A DNA stretch of 64,000 bases, taken from the NCBI RefSeq assembly GCF_963966145.1, contig NC_091047.1, forward strand, positions 16,864,001 to 16,928,000, in the 5' to 3' direction. Under the pieces are notes generated by a model that was given only the letters and a program-made list of their open reading frames with translations, was not told the origin of the DNA and did not search any database. The translations under genes were made by a program, and so were the position numbers. Origin of the DNA: Tenebrio molitor (lineage: Eukaryota; Arthropoda; Insecta; Coleoptera; Tenebrionidae). Shown here piece after piece: positions 25,401 through 36,102 of the stretch (positions are counted from its first letter, which is position 1; each line of letters opens with the position of its first letter).

Positions 25401-26112
25401 TGTTTTAACTAATATCTTCTGAATTTACCTGTTTGTCTTATCTCACGCGAGCTCGATCGGATTAAGTTCCGGTGATTTCAAAACAACTACGTTTGTTTGT
25501 ATACACAAAGAATTATTGTATTTTTTTCTTAGAAAATCTGGGCCCTCTGCGATCTCGCGTCGGGATTATTGTTAACAAAAACGACGAACTATGACCTGAA
25601 AGACTTCCCTTCGGAAACCCGAATACCAACGATGTATTTCGCACCGCAGCCCGATTTCGTGAACACACGCGTTTTCCTTCCGCCGGAGCTGCAGTACCAG
25701 CCCAACAAGAAGACCAACATCACGTTATCGATGTTGAACGCGGAGAAGCAGGCCAAGAAAAACAAGGTAAAGAGCAAAGTGGAGGGATGCGGACCGCTGG
25801 GAACGGACGTACAGGTGAGTTTGTCGTATTGTACTGCGGCGAGATTTATCGAACACGTTCTTGTACATAGCTTACGTTTACCGGCGGGATAGACGCACAG
25901 GTATGTTTTGGGTGGCAGTGCGGTGTTAGATCTTTGTTGTCCGTTAGAGATAGACCAGTTGGTGGGTTTTTCGTTGTTTTGATCGATTGAATCGTTTTCA
26001 GCCGTCCGAAGCCTCCGAAACCAAGATACAACTGCCAGGTCTGGAGGAGGAGCTCGACGAACCGCCAGTCAAGAAGCTCCGGGAGAGGATAAAACTGGAC
26101 GTGGACAAGTGA
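19449..26112 (+). CDS. pds5: Sister chromatid cohesion protein PDS5
   Basis: HEAT-repeat regulator of cohesin that binds the SCC1 kleisin and works with WAPL, sororin-type proteins and acetyltransferases to control cohesin release in the nucleus. Exons: 19449-21028, 21252-21751, 21803-22080, 22285-22711, 22766-23190, 25533-25814, 26002-26112 (3603 nt, 1200 aa). Phases agree at each junction. Hallmarks include YPAGCRPISDDLGPDELIRRLK at the N-terminus, MFSEKDSELARRHGSLWRAF, LNHPDLRKDI, the REIFAAKLHKGLSKGLP block and YFAPQPDFVNTRVFLPPE. Length is close to that of Drosophila Pds5 and shorter than vertebrate PDS5B, which has a longer basic tail with AT-hooks. The C-terminus (KKLRERIKLDVDK) ends at a TGA that overlaps a good donor-like GTGAGT, so a longer isoform cannot be excluded. 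The 2.3 kb sixth intron contains two MITEs. Confidence 0.95.
23751..24212. mobile_element. MITE with long (~100 bp) inverted arms
   Basis: The left arm starts ACAGGGTGTTTCTGAAATAAATG and continues through AACTGGTAATAGAACTC and GGAACAACTTTTCT. The right arm is the inverted match ending in CATTTCAGAAACACCCTGT. It sits in the PDS5 intron and has no coding capacity. Confidence 0.8.
24235..24715. mobile_element. MITE (TTGAAAATTGCTAGTA family), copy in PDS5 intron
   Basis: About 481 bp with ends ACAGGGTGTTTGAAAATTGC and GCAATTTTCAAACAGCCTGT. The copy at 33225-33707 is nearly identical along its whole length in the opposite orientation, which points to recent mobility. Confidence 0.85.
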
Positions 26113-26753
26113 GTGCGGTGTAAATAGTGCGAGAGTGCAGCGAGATCTCCCAAAGCGACGACGCTTTGTTTTTACGGTTTAGTCTTACATTGTGTTAGTG
26201 ACTAGTTTTTACCACCTTCCCACCAACGGTAACACGATTTACTCTTCATTAGGTGTTAGTTTTTAGGTTAATTATTTTCTGTAATATGTTTACGATTTTA
26301 AGTTTAATGTATTATTTAAATACAAGCTTTTTAAATTATGTTTTACATGAAAGGTATTTAAAATCCACACATTTTTAGATTTAGACAAGATAAAAGATGA
26401 AGTTATTTTTCTATGCTGGGTGTGAGACCATTCTAGGTATGGCTGATAGGCTCGACGGCGGCCGCGTATCGCTATTATGTAAGATGTTTTGCTGTTTTCG
26501 TTGTTTCAATCATTGCTTGTTTCATTCAATTGGCGCGTTCAAATGTAGCGTACTTGTACCAAGGTGTAAAAACTTATCCACTGAATTTAAATTATATTTA
26601 CAAGTTTGTAATTTGCCGGATACATATAAGATTCATAGAAAATGGTTGTTTATTTTTTTGGTATACATTTTCTACTAAGTATGTTGTAACTAAATTGTGT
26701 TATTACAATAATTAAATAAACCATTGTCTACATCACTGTCTTATTACGCTAAT

Positions 26754-27110
26754 TTATTTAATATTGGGAAACTTGTCTAACAACTTGTTTATCTGTCTGT
26801 GGGACAACTTCTTCTCCCCAGGTGTTAGCACTCCCTTGGCCTCTCGTTCTTTCTGCACTCGGGTCTTCTCCAAATGTCCCAAGTAACATTTTTGAAACGC
26901 CGCGATTTCCTTCGAGCACGGCGCTTGGTTGAAGTCGTGGGTTTTGAAACAAGCGAACAGGACAGACATTTCGTAAATGCAACACACGTCGGAGCTCTTG
27001 TCCCCTTTTCCCGACACTCTGTCTTTCAGCTTCAACGGTAGGATTTCCTGGAAAGGCACCGGCTCTTTGGGGTTTCCTCTCGCCGCAAATAGGGCAGCCG
27101 CCACCCTCAT
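26754..27110 (-). CDS. CHCHD1: Mitochondrial small ribosomal subunit protein mS37 (CHCHD1)
   Basis: 118 aa, single exon, ATG at 27110. It has a twin CX9C motif: C-x9-C in CIYEMSVLFAC and C-x9-C in CSKEIAAFQKC. This fold is oxidised by the MIA40 pathway during mitochondrial import. The N-terminal GNP-K-P pattern and the C-terminal NKLLDKFPN match mS37/CHCHD1 of the mitoribosomal small subunit; other twin CX9C families lack them. The poly-A hexamer AATAAA (minus strand 26758-26753) overlaps the stop codon. It converges on PDS5, whose own AATAAA is at 26715-26720. Confidence 0.93.
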   Translation of the reverse strand: MRVAAALFAARGNPKEPVPFQEILPLKLKDRVSGKGDKSSDVCCIYEMSVLFACFKTHDFNQAPCSKEIAAFQKCYLGHLEKTRVQKEREAKGVLTPGEKKLSHRQINKLLDKFPNIK

Positions 27111-27365
27111 TTTAGTTTAAATTTGTTTTCTTGAGCTAAGATCACATCACATTAGATAAAAGTAGGGTTATGTCATAACCACAGAATCTTCAATAATAGA
27201 AGGCTCGAAAACGAGGACAGTGTTACAGACGTATTATTTAAATATAGACTTCTGAACGGAAAAAGTGATAAAGATTCAAATTAAAATTTAAATAGAGTGT
27301 TATTTTGAACAGGATTGGATTTGTTAACGGTAGGGTTTACCTAATGAAAATTTCAGATTTCGTGT

Positions 27366-28753
27366 ATACAGGATGTTTTCTAAGTTGAGGTGTTCCTTTT
27401 AACATGTGATAGCAGTGGCGTAGATAAGGGGGGGGTCCAGGGGGTCCGGACCCCCCCCAGAGCTCATCCATATACTTTTACAACTGAATAATACTCTTTC
27501 AGTATATACACTAACAGTCACAAAAAACGACTCACTTTGAATTTTAAGGAATTCATTGTCTTAGAAAAAATTTTTGGTATATTTGGTATATCATATTCTA
27601 TTGATAAGTGTTATTTAAGTTATTCTTTGCCAAAGAATATACGACAAACAAAACATTAAACACAGCAAATAAGATTTTAATAAAAAATTATAAAACCAAT
27701 TTTTTTACCATCAAAGGGTCATTTTTGTATTAGCATAAACATACCTGACATAACCTATTTTTTTTAATGTCGTGTCAAGTTAAAACATCCGGTCAGTGCC
27801 AATTACGAAACTGAAAAACACCAATATTTTTCAATTGTTTCATTGCCAACAGACTCAGTCATTGTTGATCACGCTGTATGTAGCAAACTACATTAAAAAC
27901 CAAATTTTTATAGGTGCAATGGCGGACACGGAATCTTGGACGATTTATCATTCGATTGACATAAAAATGTAAAACTGGCTTTAGGTACAACTAACCTCAC
28001 TTTCGATTTTTGTAATGATGATGCGAAAAACTTTCTAATGTCAAATAGTTTCAAACGTCAATCATAATGACAATAAAGCGTGGCTTACATTGACACTTTT
28101 TGAATTGACATAAATTTGACGTCTAAAATTCCGTGTCCGCAACTGTACCTAATACAAAAGTATGTGGACCCCCCCCAAAGCAAAAAGCTATCTACGCCAC
28201 TGTGTGATAGTATGCGTTGTTCTAAAGAATTTTAGCCAAAATCACCTTAGTAAAATGTGTACGGCAATGAAGATACAATAAGTTAATTTTTTTGACATTT
28301 TTGAAACCGGTCCTGCTCAAATTTGCCCTGATTTGTTAGAAATTGGAATTGACAAAAAAAATCAAATGAGCATGGACGTTCATCAAAACTACTGTCAGAG
28401 TTGTCATCTAATTAGTCGAATTGGCTTTATTATTAGGAAAATAATGAGCTCACAGATATGTTGCAAATGCATGGGCAATGTTATTACGTTATCAGAATGC
28501 ATCTGCAGTGTCCAGAGAGTATTGCAAAGCGATTTCCGGAAAGACACCATTGTGGGCCAGGTTGGTTATTAATCTAGTACAGCGGAGAAATGGACAGGAC
28601 CGGACTTAAAATTTTAGAAAACAATAAAAATATACAACCAATTATCTCCGTTAATACAAACATTTTACTAAGAAGATTTAGGCTAAAATTCTTAAGAATA
28701 ATGTGTAGTACCTCGTGTTACAAGGAACGCGTCAATTTCGAGAACAGCCTGTA
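27366..28753. mobile_element. MITE (ACAGGGTGTTTCC family), intact ends, split by a hAT-type insertion
   Basis: The left piece 27366-27412 and right piece 28203-28753 together form the reverse-complement partner of 1831-2388. The left end reads ACAGGATGTTTTCTAAGTTG and the right end ..CGAGAACAGCCTGTA. The interruption lies at TGTGATAG, which is duplicated on both sides of the inserted element. Confidence 0.75.
27413..28202. mobile_element. Non-autonomous hAT-type transposon with 8 bp target duplication
   Basis: 790 bp bounded by CAGTGGCGTAGATA and its inverted copy (14 bp perfect terminal repeats), followed inside by G/C-rich runs on each end. The 8 bp TGTGATAG is present directly outside both ends (27405-27412, 28203-28210). 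CAG-starting termini with 8 bp duplications are the known hAT signature. No transposase frame is present. Inside are fragments of other repeats, such as CAACAGACTCAGTCATTGTT near 27850 and a TGGCGGACACGG..CCGTGTCCGCAACTG inverted repeat at about 27918-28153. Confidence 0.88.
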
Positions 28754-28771
28754 TAGTAGAGGTGTATAATA

Positions 28772-29648
28772 CAGTGAGCGGCAAAAGTATGGAATAAATT
28801 CCTTAAAAATTAAACAAAATTGTTTTCAAAAAAATCTTTGGACAGGTCAATTTTAGTTTATAAAAATACATATTTTAGTATAAAATAAAATTAAAAGCAG
28901 TCATTTGTTTTCGAGTTATGACGTCATCGATACTTTTTTTAAATGGAAACCCCCTATTTTTTTTCTTCATTCTGATAGCCCTTTTAATTGTCTAAACGCC
29001 AGTATAAAAATTTTGTTACCTTACATAAGGAAATTTTTGAGAAAAAAAAAATAAAGTTGGAAAAAATAAATTTTATAACGAACAAAAACAAGTCAAAAAC
29101 TGTGTTAGTCAGTACTTAAAATTATGGAATTAAATGTTTGAATTGCCATCCCCCAGCTTGTTGACAATGAGCAAGTTTATGAAGAAATTCCCCCTGTTTT
29201 AGTTTTATCCCAGCACCCAATCAAAATAAAAATTTCTATACGTTGTGTTTTTGTTAAATGAATCATTTTCGAGAACGTTTTGTAAAACAAATAACACATA
29301 CGAATGAAATTGACAGTAACATTTGACTGTTTGATTTACCTCCTTGATTTTTTGACTTGTTTTTGTTCGTTATAAAATTAATTTTTTCCAACTTTATTAT
29401 TTTTTTTCTCAAAAATTTGTCATTTAGACAATTAAAGGGGCTATCAGAATCAAGAAAAAAAAATAGGGGGTTTCCATTTAAAAAAAGTATCGATGACGTC
29501 ATCACTCGAAAACAAATGACTGCTTGGAATTTTCTTTGGTACTAAAACATGTATTTTTATAAACTAAAATTGACCTGTCCAAAGATTTTTTTGAAAAAAA
29601 TTTTCTTTAATTTTTAAGGAATTTATTCCATACTTTTGCCGCTCACTG
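28772..29648. mobile_element. Mariner-like non-autonomous element (CAGTGAGCGGCAAAAGTATGG)
   Basis: About 877 bp. Both ends begin CAGTGAGCGGCAAAAGTATG and are flanked by TA. The inverted repeat extends far inward (GGAATAAATTCCTTAAAAATT, CGATGACGTCAT), so the whole element can fold on itself. CAGTG-type ends with TA flanks are typical of Tc1/mariner. Related ends appear near 60664 and 62857. Confidence 0.8.
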
Positions 29649-29798
29649 TAGTTTGGGTTGCATTGTTTGAAATGAAATAAACAGCTTTTCAGTTCGCCTA
29701 GTTTTACCTGAAATGCGTAAGTAAGTACCTTCCAGAAGGTGTAGTTGTTAAGCAAATCTCATTACTAAGCTTTTAGATATTTATTTTTCACTTTAGTA

Positions 29799-30156
29799 CT
29801 ATGGCGGACAATAAATTTAGGCCGGCAAATTTCTGACATTTCAAAAAAGTTAATGCAAGCCACCATTTATTGTCATTATGACTGATGTGTCCGTTTGTCA
29901 AACTGAAGGTTTTCAAGTTGTTTGGCGTTTCCTTCGCCCTTTTCGTAATTTACAGATCATGACCCACTAACATAACTGATTTATAGTAGCACTTCTCTCT
30001 GGTGCACGCTTCTTTTCCCAATTTTAATTTTGATTATTGCTGTCACGATGACAAGAATGACAAAAATCTAAAATGGGGTTAGTTGAACATAATGTCAGCT
30101 TCACATTTTGATGTCAAGCCAATGACAGGCCGGCCTAAATTTATTGTCCGCCATAG
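29799..30156. mobile_element. TA-flanked MITE (CTATGGCGGACAATAAATTT family), copy 2
   Basis: 358 bp, the same length as 15247-15604 and in inverted orientation, with matching termini and interior and a TA on each side. Confidence 0.85.
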
Positions 30157-30165
30157 TACAACGTG

Positions 30166-30440
30166 ATCAAGAATGACTGAGTCTGTTGGTAGCAATGAAA
30201 ATGATTTTGGTACCACTGTAATCTAAACCCATTTCCGGTTGTCAGCTTTGATAGAGTTGACAGAAGAATTTGACGTTTACCATCAAAGGGTCATTTTTGT
30301 AATAGCATAAACATACCCGACATAACCAAATTTTTTTTAAATGTCGTGTCAAATTAAAACATCCGGTCAGTGCCAATTACGAAAAAGAAAAACACCAATA
30401 TTTTTCAATTGTTTCATTGCCAACCTTCGATCATATATAC
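30166..30440. repeat. Partial MITE of the GACTGAGTCTGTTGG family
   Basis: It starts with GTGATCAAGAATGACTGAGT and runs to TTCAATTGTTTCATTGCCAAC, where it lacks the last part of the second end present in the complete copy at 52762-53003. It abuts another MITE at 30441. Confidence 0.65.
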
Positions 30441-30675
30441 TACGGGGTGATCAAGAAGAACTGTTTAAGTTGGTAACACTGCATCGTATTTTAAATCGTA
30501 TAAAAGGAGTAACTTCCGGTTGTTGGTGGCTTGTCGTTGTTAATGCTATACCTATATCAGATATTTGTCAAATAAACAAACAAAACATATCCAGTTGCAG
30601 TGTTATAAATAACCGAATTAAAAATTTTTCTCAATTGTACTGCCAACTTAAACAGTCCTTCTTGATCACCCGGTA
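30441..30675. mobile_element. Short MITE (GGTGATCAAGAAGAACTGTTTAAG)
   Basis: About 235 bp with inverted ends GGGGTGATCAAGAAGAACTG and CAGTCCTTCTTGATCACCCG, continuing into TTTAAGTTGG / CCAACTTAAA. No coding capacity. Confidence 0.75.
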
Positions 30676-32044
30676 TTATCTATTCACTTTGATTGTGACC
30701 ACAACGAAAAACAGAGTAGGCGCTGTTTAGCTGTGTGCTGCATACGTTTTACACTAAATATTTGTGTGGTGTGAACATGGTGGAAAATGTCAGAATTGTC
30801 AAAACTTGACCATGACCAATGATTTTTATGTATTTATCAATATTAATAACGGAAATCAATATTTAAAGTAGGAGAAACTAAAAACGTCTGTCTGATTCTG
30901 TGATCACGTCTGTTGAAAAGTGGAGTTATATCCAGGTACAGATTATTTAACGTAAAAACTTCGAAATCACCTCATGCAATTCTCGATATTAATGAAGAAC
31001 GAAGGAAATGGTAATTTGGCAGTAAGACAAACGCGAAAAATGCCTGGTATAAAAGTAATCAGAACTTTCAATTAGCATTGATTAATACAAATATTTTCAG
31101 ATAAAAACTAATCAGACAGAAAGTTCAAAAAAATGATTTACAGGGGATGAAAACGCAGAAGATATCAAACTACAACACTTACTAGCCAAAATGTACAACA
31201 AAAAAGCACAAACAGAGTTAACTTTATTAGTGATGTTCGTTTTTGTGAGTTGTTTTCCCGTTGGCTTCAATAAATGTCTCGAAACAAGTCAATATTAACC
31301 GTTTGGTCCCAACTTTGAGAAGACGACGTGGCATTTTCTTTTTGAATTGTAAAATTTTGTACCAAAACTCAATTTTATAGATATGCGCACAGTGTACGTT
31401 GAAAAACGTTTGCGCAAGTCGTTCTCCGTTCTGTCTTCTGTGAGCGTGACGTTTCTGTCAAAATGGCGCCTCCGAGAGTTGCCAACCGCGACTGGATTTA
31501 GTGTTATCTAAAATTCCCTATCAATAACCTAGCAACTGAAAAGTTACTACGGAGTGGTCACAATCAAAATGAATAGATTATACGTGGATGCGTAATGCAA
31601 CGAGTTGGTGAGACACATTTGATGTTCCAAAAAATTGAAAAGAGATAAATAAATAGACACAAACCCATAAGTCTAAGAGAAATAGCTACACAACTTGCAC
31701 AAGTTTGCTCTGCGCATGATCAATGGCCAACGCTTTAACAATTGACATCTGTAAATCTGTGAATCTGTGATTGTGATTGACATTATCAGTTCTTGTTTTT
31801 CTCTTGTTTTTCTTATATTTTTCTCTCGTTTTTCTCTAGTTTTTGTAAAAACTGAAAAATGAAGTTTTGTTACGTGTGTAAAAATAAAGATAATCACTGA
31901 ATACATGCGCCTGCGTAGAATGCAACATTCCGGTACACATTGTGTCGCTTTTTTTGGAACACGAGGTAGACAAGGTATTAGGCATCCACGTAGTATATAT
32001 GATCGAAGTTGCCAACAGATTCAGTCATTGTTGATCACGCTGTA

Positions 32045-32221
32045 AAGGGTGTTTTTTTAAATTTGGCGTCGAAGTAGGCGTTGGAGAGTCGATTGAGATC
32101 GCACCACTCGTGTAAAAGCGTACGATTGAAACAGCTGATCCGTGAGCCGTAACCGGTATAGTGCGTTCACAATCGACACTTCAACGCCTACTTCGACGCC
32201 AAATTTAAAAAAACACCCGTT
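32045..32221. mobile_element. Short MITE (GGGTGTTTTTTTAAATTTGGCG)
   Basis: 177 bp with ends GGGTGTTTTTTTAAATTTGG and CCAAATTTAAAAAAACACCC, and an inner arm CGTCGAAGTAGGCGTTG inverted on the other side. The loop is about 80 bp. Confidence 0.75.
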
Positions 32222-33224
32222 ATATGTAATTGCATGAAACTCCTAGGATACGAAATACGTAAACATGTCCATAACAACCGGGGAATAATACAGGGCGTAA
32301 TAAGAATAAGCGGGCGTAATGAATTCATAACGCCCTCATCAATTCAAAATTGCAGATGCCAATTTTTTTTTTTTAAGAACACGTATAGTGAAAAATAAAA
32401 TCCTGTATGCACCACGGTGTTACCGAATGATCACGCCCATCGAACGATATCCATCTCTCGGGCTAAAGCCCTCGAGCTGGATTCATCGTTCTCCGGGCGT
32501 AATCATCGTTGTAACGCCCTTGGTGCATAAATAGCTATTTCGTCTCCGAAATAAACGTTCAAATGTGAATTTAGTGGTAAAATCGGACTATTCCGGACAC
32601 GGAATCGTGGCCAAGATTTTTTTGACATTTCTAAAAAAAAATGATGTAAACCAATCATTAATAAATGACAATTATTAAAAATCACTTTGAAGTTTTTCTT
32701 GTGACATCACAAAAGCAGGGAAATGGCATTATCGAGTCAAAAGTTGGGTTATATCCAATAAAAGCCAATTCTGATCCGTGATTCTGATTCTGAATCGGAC
32801 GCGGGAAGAAAAATAACTCTAGGAGGAACATCAGCAGTAAATAAATGACCCATATAACTCCGCCCCTAACTGTTTAAGCGAGGATTTTAAATATTGAAAA
32901 TTAAAACGCCGACTGCACCTGACGTGACGTGACCTGACCTGACCTGAAAAATGATGTGACAGCGTCCTTATATCGAAAAAGACTATTCTCTCTGCTATTA
33001 TTTTGCACGTTTGAACCTGATATCTGCGGCCGCCGCAATTTTTGATCACGCGCCGGCGCAGCTGTGCCAGTGGTTTGGCTATGAGCTAAATGCATTCTCA
33101 TCTATAATCTTTAATCTTTTAAGAGCCGTTTTGATTTCAGGAAATTATTTCGACCTGTCGAGTTCTTTTCGCGTATTACGCTAAAAGAAGGAAACAGGGA
33201 GAAATAATAATTCAGCTATAATAT

Positions 33225-33707
33225 ACAGGCTGTTTGAAAATTGCTAGTACAAAAAAAAACTGGTAATTGGTGATGGTGAGTTGAAGTCATCGGCAAAAGA
33301 AAATTCTAATAAAAATCCTCTAGTTTTCGAGATAAAAATTACTAAAAATTGGGTTAAAATTGTTAGTGCACCACTGAGTTAAGGTATTTTAAAAAGACAC
33401 TTCACGTTGTTAAGCAATAACGAAATAAAAAAAATTGATGTTCTTAAACTGTCAATCTGTGGTTGCCAAGATCTTGCAAAAAAATATAAATTTTTCATAT
33501 TGTTGTATAGTCCTTCATTATCACTACGATCATCACGCTTGGTTACCAAGGTTTAAAAAATATTGCCCCGCCTGAGGCGTAGAATATGCAGGAATAGGGT
33601 TACTTTATCCCTTTTGTTTTAAAAAATTAAAAATTGGTTTCTTGGATTTCTTAGGGCTTCCAGATGCCACAGTTTTTTTTTGTACTAGCAATTTTCAAAC
33701 ACCCTGT
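33225..33707. mobile_element. MITE (TTGAAAATTGCTAGTA family), second copy
   Basis: About 483 bp, the reverse complement of the element in the PDS5 intron (24235-24715) along its length, with only scattered differences. Confidence 0.85.
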
Positions 33708-33725
33708 ATAGAAAATCGCATAAAT

Positions 33726-34383
33726 AACATATACTATTTTTTCTTCAAACCTTCATAACAAATTATTTAAGACATGTTAAGGAACCAGGTAGGAATTTCA
33801 AATGATTTAGCTAGTTTACTTTACTGCAGCTCATCAGCGGAGATAATAACTTCACGGACGCTCTCAGCGGAGATATAGTATATAACGGTATTAGGCCGAT
33901 ATGGGTTATGTAACAGACGAGGTTGAGATATTGTAAAATCCAGGCAGAGCCGAGATTTTATAATCAACCGAGTCTGTTATATCCATATCGGTCGTATGTT
34001 GTTTTATAGTTTTCTTTATATCAATAATACTTAACATTTAACGATGATTTATTTGTAAGACTGACATTTCTCTTTACTTCAAAAATTAAATTTAGATGTC
34101 ATCTGTGCCGTAACCGTAGCAACGGTAGCAAAAATAACGGGCTCGGTCTGATAATTTTGAATAACGGCCTAGTCTGTTATGGGTATCATATCAATCAAGC
34201 ATTGAGTACTGATAAATCCTAATAACAGTATGGTATAAAGAAAATAACTTTATCTGCCGCTCTCAGCGGAGATAATAACTTTATCTGCCGCTCGTCAGTT
34301 CCTTAGACGCCATGACAATGAAGTGACACTTTAGCATTATCAATGCAGCAGGATAATGTCATAATTTACGGACGTTTGAAGAA
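33726..34383. mobile_element. Foldback element with AGCGGAGATAATAACTT repeats, split by another MITE
   Basis: It starts AACATATACTATTTTTTCTTC and ends GGACGTTTGAAGAAAAA. The complete copy without interruption is at about 60187-60475. Here the GGCCGATATGGG element (33876-34250, partner of 230-760) sits inside. On both sides of that insert are units of AGCGGAGATAATAACTT. Confidence 0.65.
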
Positions 34384-34663
34384 AAAATTATTTATACATA
34401 TCATATTTGCATCCAGCTTTTTATTTCCTTTCCAAATAAAATTTACCTTGAAAACCTTTAGCTTTATTTTTTCTTCAATAAATAATAAAAGGTAAATGTT
34501 TTTGGCGTTGGATACAAAATGCCGCCAAAGATCACTGTCACCAACGCAACAGATTTTAAAATTACCAAAGTCTACACAGCGTGGTTCGAGGTAACCTCTC
34601 ATTTTCCAACCATCTTGGAAGTCATCAAGTTGGAAGTGAAATAGTTTACTCTTGTTTGTGAGA

Positions 34664-34982
34664 ATGGCCAAGTCAAAGAATCATACAAATCACAATCAAA
34701 GTAAGTTTTAAATATATTAAAATCGAGGTTGTTGTAATAATCGTTTTTTGAAAGATCGCAAAGCTCACCGCAACGGTATCAAGAAGCCAAAACGGTTCCG
34801 TCACGAATCCACCTTAGGGGTAAACTATTTGTATATTTATAAACAGCAGAAGAATATTTGATCGGTTTTAGATGGATGCCAAGTTTTTGAGAAATCAGCG
34901 CTTCTCAAAGAGGCACAATTTGAGCCCTGAGAAGCAACGTCAAAGAGCGGCTGAAAGAAAAGCCAAGAGCACCAAGAAATAG
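34664..34982 (+). CDS. RpL29: 60S ribosomal protein eL29 (RpL29)
   Basis: Component of the cytosolic large ribosomal subunit. Exons 34664-34700, 34755-34819 and 34872-34982 (213 nt, 70 aa) with introns of 54 and 52 bp. The very basic sequence MAKSKNHTNHNQNRKAHRNG, then IKKPKRFRHESTLGMDAKFL, RNQRFSKRHN, is diagnostic of eL29. Length fits the short insect form; the long C-terminal extension of mammals is absent. The stretch before the start (TTTACTCTTGTTTGTGAGA) is pyrimidine-rich, as in ribosomal protein genes. A poly-A signal lies near 35012. Confidence 0.95.
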
Positions 34983-35169
34983 ACGATTCTGTTAATATAA
35001 GTGTTTATTTCAATAAATAATTTCATAATTTGGAGAAATCGCTCATATTCCTTTAATAAAACTACAATTACTTAAATAATTATATTTTTTACAAATTTTA
35101 ATACAGTAGCAATGGTCAATAACATTGAATTCGGCTATACTATGAAAGGTTTTGTTGGAATTTTTTTTC

Positions 35170-36102
35170 TTATTGACTATTGATTTGTCCTTGTCCTTTA
35201 ACAACGTCACTGACACATTGCCAGTTGCCTTGCAAGTTTTGCTTCCACAAAGTTATTTTATTGTCGCCGCCTGACACTGCTAGAATATTCCCATTCAATG
35301 ACCAGCTTACATTCCAGACCACATCATCAAAGGTCTGTATAACTGTCGAGTTCCAGTTGGTCCCATCATCACTGGTCCAAATAATCACCCTTCTGTCTTG
35401 CGAGCAACTGGCAATTGTGTGGTGATGCAGCCCCACCGAGGGGGCCCACGCCACATCCCGCACCCAATCTGAATGGACTTCTAACTTATTCTCTTCAATC
35501 CACCTATCCTCCTCTTCTCTCCAGATCTTTACTAGATTATCACACCCCCCTGACACCAATCTCTTCACTAATTTGGTGGTGTCGCTCTGGCTGAAATCAC
35601 TCGACATCGGAGTTATAGCTGGCGCCCAGCTTACTGCGTTGCATCCGATGGCATGGGCGTTTTGAATTTTTTTTGCATCCCAGCTGTGGGTGTCAGAGAT
35701 GTAGCTGAGAAAGGAGATCGAGCCGTCGCTGCTGCCGCAGGCCAACACTAGACCGTACTCGGGTGGGGCGAATTGCACCGAGTTGACGCTGGAGTCATGG
35801 TTGGCGTATTCATAATATTTGGTGAACTTTCCGTTTTGTTCTTTCCAAATGATTACTTTGCGGTCGTAGGAGCAAGAAGCCAGAAGGTTTCCGAATTTTG
35901 GATGACTCCAAGCGATCTGCCAGACGGGACCGAAGTGCCCTTTCAAGTCGTCGATCAGAGCAGTTCCGCCGTTTTTGATATCGTACACTTTGACACTGTT
36001 GTCGGACGAACAAGTGGCCAAGCGAAGGCCATAGTAGTCCACCTCGGCATCGTGAACCATGTCTTCATGGCCGGTATCAATGGAATTTAAAATTGACACC
36101 AT
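35170..36102 (-). CDS. Sec13: Sec13, COPII coat and nuclear pore WD40 protein
   Basis: 310 aa, intronless here. A six-bladed WD40 propeller. Blade signatures include VHDAEVDYYGLRLATCSSDN, VKVYD, GHFGPVWQIAWSHPKFGNLLASCSYDRKVIIWKE, HAIGCNAVSWAP, GGCDNLVKIWR and VIQTFDDVVWNVSWSLNG. In other species Sec13 pairs with Sec31 in the COPII outer coat on ER vesicles, with Nup145C/Nup96 in the nuclear pore Y-complex, and with the GATOR2 complex. ATG 36102 gives the standard N-terminus. It is divergent from ATP synthase coupling factor 6. Confidence 0.96.
   Translation of the reverse strand: MVSILNSIDTGHEDMVHDAEVDYYGLRLATCSSDNSVKVYDIKNGGTALIDDLKGHFGPVWQIAWSHPKFGNLLASCSYDRKVIIWKEQNGKFTKYYEYANHDSSVNSVQFAPPEYGLVLACGSSDGSISFLSYISDTHSWDAKKIQNAHAIGCNAVSWAPAITPMSSDFSQSDTTKLVKRLVSGGCDNLVKIWREEEDRWIEENKLEVHSDWVRDVAWAPSVGLHHHTIASCSQDRRVIIWTSDDGTNWNSTVIQTFDDVVWNVSWSLNGNILAVSGGDNKITLWKQNLQGNWQCVSDVVKGQGQINSQ

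Larger units (their letters stand above)
23191..25532. other. Large PDS5 intron with mobile elements
   Basis: A 2342 bp intron, far longer than the other PDS5 introns (51-223 bp). It holds MITEs at 23751-24212 and 24235-24715, and a fragment of the CAATGACTGAGT..TTGGCAATGAAA family near 23610-23700. The rest is AT-rich, with a degenerate duplicated segment near 24.84-25.02 kb (AAAAAACAGTTTTTTCGAGTTGGAAAT-type). Confidence 0.8.
27111..34663. other. Gene-free block of mobile elements
   Basis: 7.5 kb with no host gene that I can support. It contains a MITE broken by a hAT-type insertion (27366-28753), a 0.9 kb mariner-like element (28772-29648), MITEs at 29799-30156, 30441-30675, 32045-32221 and 33225-33707, and a composite foldback (33726-34383). 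The stretches 30.7-32.0 and 32.5-33.2 kb are AT-rich and otherwise featureless. Confidence 0.75.

Noticed and set aside
30341..30730. 129-codon plus-strand frame
   Set aside because: Runs through a partial MITE and a complete MITE (30441-30675) and therefore is not a host gene.
35773..36090. Long plus-strand frame opposite Sec13
   Set aside because: Shadow of the Sec13 coding strand; no independent homology.
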